This document shows positions 7,883-15,170 of a DNA stretch of 43,153 bases, one piece after another. Under the pieces are notes generated by a model. That model was not told the DNA's origin. It saw only the letters and a program-made list of their open reading frames with translations, and ran no database searches. Within the stretch, counting starts at the first letter, position 1. The number at the start of each line of letters is the position of its first letter. The DNA is from Clostridia bacterium (GTDB lineage: Bacteria; Bacillota_A; Clostridia; Lachnospirales; Cellulosilyticaceae), in assembly GCA_029239935.1 (NCBI GenBank), contig JARBTY010000010.1, positions 1-43,153 of the forward strand, given 5' to 3'. A program made the position numbers and the translations under genes.

Positions 7883-8939
7883 ACTCTTCTAACGCCTCTA
7901 ACAAGGATATAGGCTCTTCGGTGCGTTCATCGCCTTCTTTTTCATCTAAGGTTTTTATACCATAATGTACTCTTACTTTATTTTCTACTTCTCCAAGTAC
8001 TTCTGGATGCTCTTTCATATAAACCTTAGCGTTTTCTCTACCTTGTCCCAGTCTAATATCCCCATAAGAATACCATGCGCCACTCTTATTAACGATATCT
8101 ATGTTCGCCGCTAAGTCCAGCACATCTCCCTCTCTGGATATCCCTTCACCGTACATAATATCGAATTCAGCCTGTTGAAAAGGTGGTGCTACTTTATTTT
8201 TAACGACCTTAATCCTTGTGCGGCTGCCAATAAACTCATTACTTTGTTTTAAAGTCTCTATTTTTCTTACATCTAATCGAATGGATGCGTAAAACTTTAG
8301 TGCCCTGCCTCCCGTTGTTGTTTCATTGCTCCCAAAAGTAATACCTACTTTTTCTCGAAGCTGATTGATAAAAGTAACCGTACACTTAGATTTATTAACT
8401 ACCCCTGTAAGCTTTCTAAGTGCCTGAGACATAAGCCTTGCTTGGAGCCCCATATGGGAGTCACCCATGTCCCCTTCTATCTCCGCCCTTGGCACCAATG
8501 CCGCTACCGAGTCGATTACCACTAAGTCAATAGCTCCAGATCTTACCATTGTTTCTGCAATTTCTAAAGCCTGCTCGCCGTTATCAGGTTGTGAAATATA
8601 TAATTCATCGATATTAACACCTAATTTTTTAGCATAAGACGGATCTAGCGCATGCTCTGCATCTATAAAAGCTGCAATGCCGCCTTTTTTCTGCACTTCT
8701 GCAATCATATGCAAAGTAACAGTTGTTTTACCTGATGATTCTGGTCCAAACACCTCAATAATTCTTCCTCTCGGAATGCCTCCTACCCCTAAGGCAATAT
8801 CTAAACTCAAAGAACCGCTAGGGAATGTAGATATATTTGTCTCAGTAGCTTCCCCAAGTTTCATAATAGAACCTTTTCCAAACTGTTTTTGTATCTGTAA
8901 AATGGCTGCATCTAACGCTTTTTTTGAATCATTATTCAT
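7881..8939 (-). CDS. recA: Recombinase A
   Basis: DNA strand-exchange protein for homologous recombination and the co-protease that triggers LexA self-cleavage. The 352-aa protein has Walker A GPESSGKT, Walker [11 protein letters not shown], the L1/L2 DNA-binding loops ([22 protein letters not shown] is the conserved start of L1) and the [20 protein letters not shown] region. The frame is open to a GTG at 8948, but ATG at 8939 has AGAGG eight bases upstream. It has its own promoter with a LexA-type operator at the start site and ends at a strong terminator, so it is a single-gene unit after cinA. Confidence 0.97.
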   Translation of the reverse strand: MNNDSKKALDAAILQIQKQFGKGSIMKLGEATETNISTFPSGSLSLDIALGVGGIPRGRIIEVFGPESSGKTTVTLHMIAEVQKKGGIAAFIDAEHALDPSYAKKLGVNIDELYISQPDNGEQALEIAETMVRSGAIDLVVIDSVAALVPRAEIEGDMGDSHMGLQARLMSQALRKLTGVVNKSKCTVTFINQLREKVGITFGSNETTTGGRALKFYASIRLDVRKIETLKQSNEFIGSRTRIKVVKNKVAPPFQQAEFDIMYGEGISREGDVLDLAANIDIVNKSGAWYSYGDIRLGQGRENAKVYMKEHPEVLGEVENKVRVHYGIKTLDEKEGDERTEEPISLLEALEE

Positions 8940-8960
8940 CCTTTTCACCTCTTTTGTAAT

Positions 8961-8974
8961 CGAACATTTGTTCT
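8961..8974 (-). promoter_or_regulatory. LexA (SOS) operator of recA
   Basis: CGAACATTTGTTCT matches the Gram-positive LexA/DinR box CGAACRNRYGTTYC at all but two positions, with both half-sites intact. It lies just downstream of the recA -10, where a repressor would block initiation. It implies DNA-damage control of recA. Confidence 0.8.
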
Positions 8975-8980
8975 AAATTT

Positions 8981-9009
8981 ATTATACCTAACTTTATACA
9001 AAATATCAA
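8981..9009 (-). promoter_or_regulatory. recA promoter
   Basis: Minus strand: -35 TTGATA (9004-9009), 17-base spacer, perfect -10 TATAAT (8981-8986). The TGA inside the -35 is the stop codon of cinA, so the two genes abut with the promoter embedded at the end of cinA. Confidence 0.75.
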
Positions 9010-10247
9010 GCATTAATTTCTTTTAAATGCCTATAAACTTTAAATAATACATTTTTGACTGTTTTCTCCCTGATTCCTTGTCTGTCTCCATTGAGATACA
9101 GCTCATAGATATAGGTTTGCGCTTTAATAGCTAGCCCTATATAAACCAAACCTACTGGTTTTTGATCTGTCCCACCATTGGGCCCTGCTATACCCGTTGT
9201 AGCTAGGCCAATATCTGTTCCCGCTTTAAGCCTTATGCCTTCTGCCATCTCTTTTGCAGTCTGTTTACTAACAGCTCCACAAGTCTTAAGGGTCTCTTCT
9301 TTGACTGCTAAATACTTCATCTTGGCCTCATTACTGTACGTAACAATACCTTCCTTTAGATAAGAAGATATGCCGCTGCAGTTAACAAGGGTTGCTGTAA
9401 GCATGCCGCCGGTACAAGATTCTGCCGCTGAAATAGTATAGTTATGCTTTTTAAGAAGCTCCAATACCCTATTTTCAAGTGTGTCTCCATTATACCCGAT
9501 TACATACTCTTCTAAACATTCACACACATCCTTTTTGATCTCCTCAGCGACCCTTATAGCTGTTTCCTGATCTTTGCCACAGCTAGTTATTCTGACAATG
9601 ACCTCATAATTGCCTACATAAGGTGCCACCGTAGCCTGTTCAAACTCTCCCAAAAGGTGTGCAATCTTTTCTGACATCTCACTTTCACCAATACCAAATA
9701 ACTTAATATCTAGTGTATGGTAGTAAGTAACTGCTGCTTGTTTGAAATACGGCAGGACATAGTTGTCCATCATGGGTCTCATTTCTTTTGGGGGACCTGG
9801 CAGCAGTACAATATGTTTTGTTCCCTTTTTTAAAATACATCCAGGTGCTGTCCCATTATCATTTTGTAATATATAAACATCTTCTGGGAAAGCTGCTTGT
9901 TTCTTATTACACTCCGGCATATATCTATTAAGTTTTTTAAAGTAATCTTGCATTTGCATCACGATATCTTGTCTCACAATCAATTCTCGATCAAGATATT
10001 GACAAATAGCTTCTTTCGTCAGGTCATCCTCGGTGGGACCAAGTCCACCTGTTACAAAAACCACATCTGTTCTTTGCAAAGCTTTGTCTAAGGCCTCTTG
10101 AATATCCTCCGAAACATCACAGGCTGCGCTGTGATATTTCGGCATCATCCCTATTGTCTGTATTTGTTTAGCTATATAACTTGCATTTGTATTAATCGTA
10201 TGACCTGTTACAATTTCATTACCAACAGCTATAATTTCTGCTTTCAT
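9006..10247 (-). CDS. cinA: CinA-family protein (MoaB-like domain plus NMN amidohydrolase domain)
   Basis: CinA proteins combine an N-terminal MoCF/MoaB-like COG1058 domain (ADP-ribose pyrophosphatase activity in studied members) and a C-terminal PncC-type nicotinamide-nucleotide amidohydrolase domain, acting in pyridine-nucleotide recycling; in naturally competent species the gene is linked to recA. The 413-aa protein has GNEIVTGHTINTNASYIA, FVTGGLGPTEDDLTKEA and LLPGPPKEM in the first half, and SAAESCTGGMLTATL and TGIAGPNGGTDQKPVG in the second. Full length for the family. GGAGGG lies 9 bases before the ATG. Gene order cinA-recA-rny is common in Firmicutes. Confidence 0.94.
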   Translation of the reverse strand: MKAEIIAVGNEIVTGHTINTNASYIAKQIQTIGMMPKYHSAACDVSEDIQEALDKALQRTDVVFVTGGLGPTEDDLTKEAICQYLDRELIVRQDIVMQMQDYFKKLNRYMPECNKKQAAFPEDVYILQNDNGTAPGCILKKGTKHIVLLPGPPKEMRPMMDNYVLPYFKQAAVTYYHTLDIKLFGIGESEMSEKIAHLLGEFEQATVAPYVGNYEVIVRITSCGKDQETAIRVAEEIKKDVCECLEEYVIGYNGDTLENRVLELLKKHNYTISAAESCTGGMLTATLVNCSGISSYLKEGIVTYSNEAKMKYLAVKEETLKTCGAVSKQTAKEMAEGIRLKAGTDIGLATTGIAGPNGGTDQKPVGLVYIGLAIKAQTYIYELYLNGDRQGIREKTVKNVLFKVYRHLKEINA

Positions 10248-10360
10248 TGACTGCTTCCCTCCGTTTAGATGATTATAAATTGATTATACCACTCTCCATT
10301 TAAAAACGTAGTCATTTTTTGGTGTCTCTCATGATTAAAAGTTTTAAAAATTAGGGAATA

Positions 10361-10391
10361 GAAAAAGAAGGTAAATTAAATCTTACCTTCT
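10361..10391 (-). terminator. Terminator of the YHS-domain gene
   Basis: AGAAGGTAA (10366-10374) pairs perfectly with TTACCTTCT (10383-10391); the minus strand continues with TTTTTC. The stop codon of the gene lies inside the hairpin. Confidence 0.7.
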
Positions 10392-10726
10392 AAACTATCA
10401 TTTTCTTTTAAAAACTTCTCTCTGCATTCCCACGAACAAAAGAAGTGTTCCTTGCCCTCTTTAAAAACCCTATATGCCTCTTTTTTATCTATTTCTTGTC
10501 CACATATGGGATCACTTACAAGCTCTTTTAAAACTTCCTTTTTAAGTTCTGATGCTGCTTCATTTTTTTCTATAACTTTGATCTCACCATTGATAATGCT
10601 AATGCCTTGTATATTAGGATTATCTTTATGCATTTTCATAATTTTTCTTATTTTAAAAATATAGCGTGCTAGATTAACCAGACCTACTAATACAATTACC
10701 AAAAACATATTTAATACAAACTCCAT
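10376..10726 (-). CDS. Small membrane protein with C-terminal YHS-type metal-binding domain
   Basis: The 116-residue protein has one N-terminal membrane helix (about 5-25, FVLNMFLVIVLVGLVNLARYIF), a basic linker, and a C-terminal domain starting SDPICGQEIDKKEAYRV and ending HFFCSWECREKF. The three cysteines at 75, 97 and 101 (C-x21-C-x3-C) and the DPICG start fit the YHS/TRASH fold, which often binds metal ions. It may be a metal sensor, chaperone or storage module facing the cytosol. GAGGTG is placed correctly before the ATG. No neighbour suggests which metal; upstream is a DUF624 gene with its own terminator. Function is unassigned. Confidence 0.72.
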   Translation of the reverse strand: MEFVLNMFLVIVLVGLVNLARYIFKIRKIMKMHKDNPNIQGISIINGEIKVIEKNEAASELKKEVLKELVSDPICGQEIDKKEAYRVFKEGKEHFFCSWECREKFLKENDSLEGKI

Positions 10727-10819
10727 GATATCACCTCATTCTCTATTGATCTTTTTATTATACAGGTTCAATATGAAAATTTTTTAAACAAACTCAACTT
10801 TTTTTATAATTTGTAGTTT

Positions 10820-10848
10820 ATATTAAGCTATAATCATACCATTGTCAA
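10820..10848 (-). promoter_or_regulatory. Probable promoter of the YHS-domain gene
   Basis: Minus strand: perfect -35 TTGACA (10843-10848), 17-base spacer, -10 TAATAT (10820-10825). About 85 bases before the start codon. The rest of this 230-base spacer holds only the terminator of the upstream gene. Confidence 0.6.
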
Positions 10849-10904
10849 TTACCACTTCTTCTATTGTATACATTTTTTCAGTTATCATTCTAAATGAATA
10901 AACA

Positions 10905-10935
10905 GCCTGCTTATATTTTTATAATATAAGCAGGC
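10905..10935 (-). terminator. Terminator of the DUF624 gene
   Basis: Twelve-bp perfect stem GCCTGCTTATAT (10905-10916) with 10924-10935 and a 7-base loop. The T tract behind it on the minus strand is short (TGTTTATT), so strength is uncertain. Confidence 0.6.
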
Positions 10936-10956
10936 CACTGCATATCCTATCTATTT

Positions 10957-11610
10957 TTACTGTTCCTCAGCTAAAATGTTCTCTGATTCATTTTGAGTTT
11001 CGATATACTTTGTAAATATCCTTTGAATCAAAAAAGACATCATCCCTACCACTATTCCCGGCATAACTAACACTAAAAACGGTGCCTTTAAAAAGAGCAT
11101 AAAGCCCACATAAAGTATCAATGTGTTAATAAGAGTTGTTAAAATATGTCTGTGTGCCAGTACAAAAGCTGTTGTAAAAATAGTATAAGTCTTCATATTA
11201 AATCTTGAAAAAACTGCACAGACATAAATTGAAATATGAATCGTTTCGAAAATGAATACGATGGCCAAAGGAATAATAATCTTCATCATACCTGTTACAT
11301 TTTGAGTCAAAATACCGTCTAGTCCTAATAAAAAATATAAAATGCAACTTATCCAAGCAATAATTAAAAGAATAGATATCGGAATAGATTGTTTGAAATT
11401 ATCTTTAAAACTATTAAAATAATCTTTTGTCACATAAACGGGTTCTTTTCTTATCTTTTTGCCTAGTACATAAAATAAAGATGTTGTCGATGCACCTATT
11501 GTAATAATGGGAATACTACATATCCACCAATAGATGGACAGCATCATAATATCTGCCACTTCTGTCAGCCATGCCCATAGCGGGGCATCAAGATCAAAAA
11601 AATTGGACAT
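10957..11610 (-). CDS. DUF624 (YesL-like) membrane protein
   Basis: The 217-aa protein has about five hydrophobic segments (near 18-45, 72-95, 105-130, 140-170, 170-195). The N-terminus NFFDLDAPLWAWLTEVADIMMLSIYWWICSIPIITIGASTTSLFYV is characteristic of DUF624/YesL, a family often found beside carbohydrate ABC transporters in Firmicutes; the biochemical role is unknown. No transporter lies next to it here: it is a single gene between argG (divergent) and the YHS gene. AGGAGG precedes the ATG at suitable spacing. Confidence 0.8.
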   Translation of the reverse strand: MSNFFDLDAPLWAWLTEVADIMMLSIYWWICSIPIITIGASTTSLFYVLGKKIRKEPVYVTKDYFNSFKDNFKQSIPISILLIIAWISCILYFLLGLDGILTQNVTGMMKIIIPLAIVFIFETIHISIYVCAVFSRFNMKTYTIFTTAFVLAHRHILTTLINTLILYVGFMLFLKAPFLVLVMPGIVVGMMSFLIQRIFTKYIETQNESENILAEEQ

Positions 11611-11799
11611 TTACTTCATTCCTCCTCATATATCTTCAAGTACTCTAAGTATACTACATTTTATATATTTTTTCTATATTCATTGTTTAAAAAGTGTTTT
11701 ACGACAATATACTCTATTTTATATAAATAGGTATACAATTGATAAAAGTGACTATATACTATACCTGTATGATTAATAATAAATATTTTTATATAGGTA

Positions 11800-11827
11800 T
11801 TGAATTATACAGGTATTTATGTATAAT
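11800..11827 (+). promoter_or_regulatory. argG promoter
   Basis: Plus strand: -35 TTGAAT (11800-11805), 16-base spacer, perfect -10 TATAAT (11822-11827). The -10 lies inside the ARG-box-like palindrome, so repressor and RNA polymerase would compete. Confidence 0.6.
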
Positions 11828-11835
11828 TATACGTA
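11818..11835 (+). promoter_or_regulatory. ARG-box-like operator before argG
   Basis: TATGTATAATTATACGTA is an 18-bp near-perfect palindrome (16 of 18 positions symmetric) and resembles the ArgR/AhrC box pattern (TNTGNATWWWWATNCANA type). It covers the argG -10. Regulation by ArgR with arginine is inferred from motif and target. Confidence 0.6.
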
Positions 11836-11878
11836 AATACTTATATATATTTAATACAATTCAAGGAGGACTTCTATT

Positions 11879-13084
11879 ATGAAAGAAAAAGTTGTTTTAG
11901 CTTATTCAGGTGGTTTAGATACATCTGTTATCATCCCTTGGTTAAAGGAAAATTATGATTATGAAGTGATTGCTGTATGCATAAACGTTGGACAGGATGC
12001 AGAGCTTGTAGGCTTAGAAGAAAGAGCGCTTGCTATGGGCGTTAGTAAAGTTTATGTAGAAAATGTAAAAGATGAGTTTATGAAAGACTATGTGTTTCCA
12101 ATGATCCAGTCTGGCGCAATTTATGAGTCTAAATATTATCTTGGAACTTCTATTGCCCGTGCGATTATTGCTAAAACTTTAGTAAATGTAGCGCTTAAAG
12201 AAGATGCGACTGCGATTTGTCATGGTTGCACTGGTAAAGGCAACGATCAAATTCGTTTTGAACTGGGTATTGCGGCTCTTGCACCTCATCTTAAAGTTAT
12301 CGCCCCATGGCGCATATGGGATATTTCTTCCCGTGAAGAAGAAATCGCTTACCTCGAAGAACGCGGCCTGCCTGTTCCTATGAAAAAGGAAGACAGCTAC
12401 AGCCGTGACCGCAACATGTGGCATATTTCTCACGAGGGCTTAGAACTTGAAAACCCATGGAATGCGCCTCATTATGAAACCTTATTAAAATTAGGTGTGT
12501 CACCTGAAAAAGCTCCTGATGCACCCACTTTTATCAGTTTAACCTTTGATAAAGGTATTCCAACTCATTTAGATGGTGTAGCTATGGAGCCTTCTGCCTT
12601 ACTTGAAAAACTCAATGAATTAGGCGGCGCTAATGGTATTGGTATCGAAGATATTGTAGAAAACAGAGTGGTAGGTATGAAATCCCGCGGCGTATATGAA
12701 ACACCTGGCGGCACCATACTCTACAAAGCCCACGAGGAGCTTGAACATTTAACTTTAGACCGTGAAACTTATCGATTTAAACAAGGCGTAGCTCTTGAAT
12801 TTGCAGATCTTATCTACAATGGCAAGTGGTTCACCCCTCTTCGCGAGGCACTTCAGGCCTTTGTTGAAAGTACTCAGACCGTTGTCACTGGCGAAGTCAA
12901 ACTCAAACTTTATAAAGGTAATATTATTTCACAAGGGGCGCAATCTCCATTCTCTCTGTACAGTGAGGATTTAGCCAGCTTTACAACTGGCGATCTTTAT
13001 GACCACAAAGATGCAGGCGGTTTCATTACTTTATACGGTCTACCCCTGCGCGTAAGAGCACTTATGCAGAAAGCCCGCGTGTAA
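11879..13084 (+). CDS. argG: Argininosuccinate synthase
   Basis: ATP-dependent condensation of citrulline with aspartate to argininosuccinate, the penultimate step of arginine synthesis. The 401-aa protein has the PP-loop ATP-pyrophosphatase motif [10 protein letters not shown] at residues 8-17, the [15 protein letters not shown] segment and [17 protein letters not shown], all conserved in the family; length is normal. AAGGAGG sits nine bases before the ATG. argH follows after 45 bases with its own AAGGAGG, so the two form an operon under the ARG-box promoter. The gene has visibly higher GC than its spacers, especially around 12300-12430. Confidence 0.97.
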   Translation: MKEKVVLAYSGGLDTSVIIPWLKENYDYEVIAVCINVGQDAELVGLEERALAMGVSKVYVENVKDEFMKDYVFPMIQSGAIYESKYYLGTSIARAIIAKTLVNVALKEDATAICHGCTGKGNDQIRFELGIAALAPHLKVIAPWRIWDISSREEEIAYLEERGLPVPMKKEDSYSRDRNMWHISHEGLELENPWNAPHYETLLKLGVSPEKAPDAPTFISLTFDKGIPTHLDGVAMEPSALLEKLNELGGANGIGIEDIVENRVVGMKSRGVYETPGGTILYKAHEELEHLTLDRETYRFKQGVALEFADLIYNGKWFTPLREALQAFVESTQTVVTGEVKLKLYKGNIISQGAQSPFSLYSEDLASFTTGDLYDHKDAGGFITLYGLPLRVRALMQKARV

Positions 13085-13129
13085 TAAACACCATCCGCTT
13101 AACCACTACACTCAACAAGGAGGTCACTT

Positions 13130-14524
13130 ATGAAATTATGGGGCGGAAGATTTGCCAAAGAAACAAATACCTTAACGGATCATTTTAACTCTTCTATATC
13201 ATTTGATGCCAGACTTTATAAACAAGATATCCTTGGCAGCATAGCCCACGTGTCTATGCTTGCCAAACAATCTATCATTCCCCTTAAGGATAGTGAACTC
13301 ATCAAAGAGGGGTTATTAGATTTATTAGCAGATATAGAGCAAGGCAATGTATTATTTGATGAAAAAATGGAAGATATCCATATGAATATAGAAGCACTGC
13401 TTATTAAACGAATCGGCGATGTCGCCAAAAGAATGCATACCGGACGCAGCCGTAACGATCAAGTTGCTCTGGATGTAAGGATGTATGTTTTAGATGAAAT
13501 AAATGAAATGAAAGCTATGCTTCTTAGTCTTATGGGGACTCTGGCCCAGTTATCTGAGAAATATATTTCTGTTATTATGCCAGGTTATACTCATTTGCAG
13601 CGTGCTCAGCCTATAACCTTTGCACATCATCTGATGGCCTATTTTGAAATGCTTAAAAGAGACTTTGCCAGATTAAATTTCACCTATTCTATGACTAATT
13701 CATTGCCTTTAGGCAGTGGCGCCCTTGCAACCACTACTTATCCTTTAGATAGAGATTTTGTAGCTTCTGAACTGGGTTTTGACAGTGTGTGCGAAAATAG
13801 TCTAGATGGTGTGTCTGATAGAGATTTTTGTCTTGATTTACTTTATAGCCTTTCTACACTCATGATGCATCTTAGCCGATTCAGCGAAGAGATTATTTTA
13901 TGGAGCTCCCATGAGTTTCATTTTATTGAGTTAGATGATGCCTACAGCACAGGCAGCTCTATTATGCCGCAAAAGAAAAATCCTGACATCGCTGAGCTTG
14001 TCCGTGGTAAATCTGGCAGAGTTTATGGTAACTTAATAAGCCTTTTGACAACTATGAAAGGTCTGCCATTAGCTTATAATAAAGACATGCAGGAAGACAA
14101 AGAGCGTATATTTGATAGTATTGATACACTTAAAATGTGCCTGCCTATATTTAACGAAATGCTTAAAACAGCCACTATTTGCGAAAAAAATATGTATCAG
14201 GCAGCAGCTGGCGGTTTTACTAATGCGACAGATGCTGCAGATTATCTTGTAAAAAAAGGTTTAGCTTTTAGAGATGCTCATGAAGTTATTGGTAAACTAG
14301 TTTTACACTGTTTAAATGAAAAAATATCATTGGAAGAACTTCCACTTGATGTGTACCAGTCTATTCACCCTATATTTGATGCAGATGTTTATGAAGCAAT
14401 TTCTTTAGCTACATGTGTTAATGAACGTAAAGTTAAAGGCGGGCCTAGCACCTCTGCTGTTTTGACTCACATCCATCATGCAAAGGTGTTTTTAACTGAA
14501 AATCAACTATCCTCATCGATTTAA
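13130..14524 (+). CDS. argH: Argininosuccinate lyase
   Basis: Splits argininosuccinate into arginine and fumarate, the last step of arginine synthesis. The 464-aa protein begins MKLWGGRFAKETN, carries the HTGRSRNDQVALD substrate segment, the TSxxPGYTHLQRAQP-type helix (VIMPGYTHLQRAQP) and the superfamily signature GSSIMPQKKNPD. Full length. Ribosome site AAGGAGG. Second gene of the argGH operon. Its 3' end overlaps the convergent unknown gene by 12 bases, with no terminator hairpin visible in the overlap. Confidence 0.97.
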   Translation: MKLWGGRFAKETNTLTDHFNSSISFDARLYKQDILGSIAHVSMLAKQSIIPLKDSELIKEGLLDLLADIEQGNVLFDEKMEDIHMNIEALLIKRIGDVAKRMHTGRSRNDQVALDVRMYVLDEINEMKAMLLSLMGTLAQLSEKYISVIMPGYTHLQRAQPITFAHHLMAYFEMLKRDFARLNFTYSMTNSLPLGSGALATTTYPLDRDFVASELGFDSVCENSLDGVSDRDFCLDLLYSLSTLMMHLSRFSEEIILWSSHEFHFIELDDAYSTGSSIMPQKKNPDIAELVRGKSGRVYGNLISLLTTMKGLPLAYNKDMQEDKERIFDSIDTLKMCLPIFNEMLKTATICEKNMYQAAAGGFTNATDAADYLVKKGLAFRDAHEVIGKLVLHCLNEKISLEELPLDVYQSIHPIFDADVYEAISLATCVNERKVKGGPSTSAVLTHIHHAKVFLTENQLSSSI

Positions 14525-15058
14525 AAAGTCACAAATAGGCTTAACTGTGAAATAATTGATGACTTCATCAAGATAAAATTCCATAGTTCTTATAAATTGA
14601 CTTGCTTTTTTATCATTTAAAGGCATATGAAGCTGCCAAAGCTCATAGAAATGGACAGCCTCTGTTCTGGAGCACATCCTATAAAAGTCATCAATAAAAT
14701 GGTGCTTATTGTTATTTATGCTCAAGCAGCTGCAGCTATCTTCCAAAGCTGCAGCTGCTTCTTCATAAGCACCTTTATCTTCGTCGATCAAACTGTAAAA
14801 GAGGGTTACTATTTCTTCTTTATCTATAGCGATTTTAATATGGGGATTGAAGTGATAAAGCACATTTCTATACGGCTGATTCAATTTTAAAATAGCATAG
14901 TCAAATAGGTCGGCACGGCTTGCTATAAAGTCTATCAGTGCTTTACAGCCTTTCACCTTTATCATTTTTTCAAAACGCCACTTATTATCTTGAAAAATGT
15001 AAATAGACATTTCATCCACCTGTTCACAGCTATTATAAACCTGTTTCATCAAATACAT
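14513..15058 (-). CDS. Hypothetical protein, 181 aa
   Basis: I do not recognise a family. The predicted protein is soluble and mostly helical, with no signal peptide or membrane segment and two adjacent cysteines in DSCSCLS. ATG at 15058 is preferred over the upstream ATG at 15067, because AAAGGA is nine bases before it and the upstream ATG touches that site. It converges on argH, overlapping its last 12 bases, and lies downstream of glgB behind the long hairpin at 15096-15159. A real gene is supported by length, ribosome site and the fact that it fills the space between argH and glgB. Confidence 0.6.
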   Translation of the reverse strand: MYLMKQVYNSCEQVDEMSIYIFQDNKWRFEKMIKVKGCKALIDFIASRADLFDYAILKLNQPYRNVLYHFNPHIKIAIDKEEIVTLFYSLIDEDKGAYEEAAAALEDSCSCLSINNNKHHFIDDFYRMCSRTEAVHFYELWQLHMPLNDKKASQFIRTMEFYLDEVINYFTVKPICDFLNR

Positions 15059-15095
15059 GGACCACATTCCTTTTTATTTAAAAGTATAGCCTAAA

Positions 15096-15159
15096 TCAAA
15101 TCATTCCAAACAAAAGAGAGCAGCTTGTATGCTGCTCTCTTTTGTTTGGAATGATTTGA
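15096..15159. terminator. Very long perfect hairpin, terminator of glgB
   Basis: Bases 15096-15124 and 15131-15159 are perfect 29-bp inverted copies around the 6-base loop TTGTAT. The core GAGAGCAGC / GCTGCTCTC followed by TTTTGTTTGG can serve as an intrinsic terminator for glgB (minus), whose stop is at 15171. The stem is about twice the length of the other terminators in the window and has no mismatch. Confidence 0.75.
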
Positions 15160-15170
15160 AATCCGATTTT

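Noticed and set aside
10838..10906. A 21-codon minus-strand peptide frame in the spacer after the DUF624 gene
   Set aside because: No ribosome binding site, and it overlaps the promoter assigned to the YHS gene; too short to support.
15096..15159. Long hairpin considered as a complete transposable element
   Set aside because: The arms enclose only six bases, so there is no internal sequence, and no flanking target duplication was seen; it remains a hairpin of uncertain origin.
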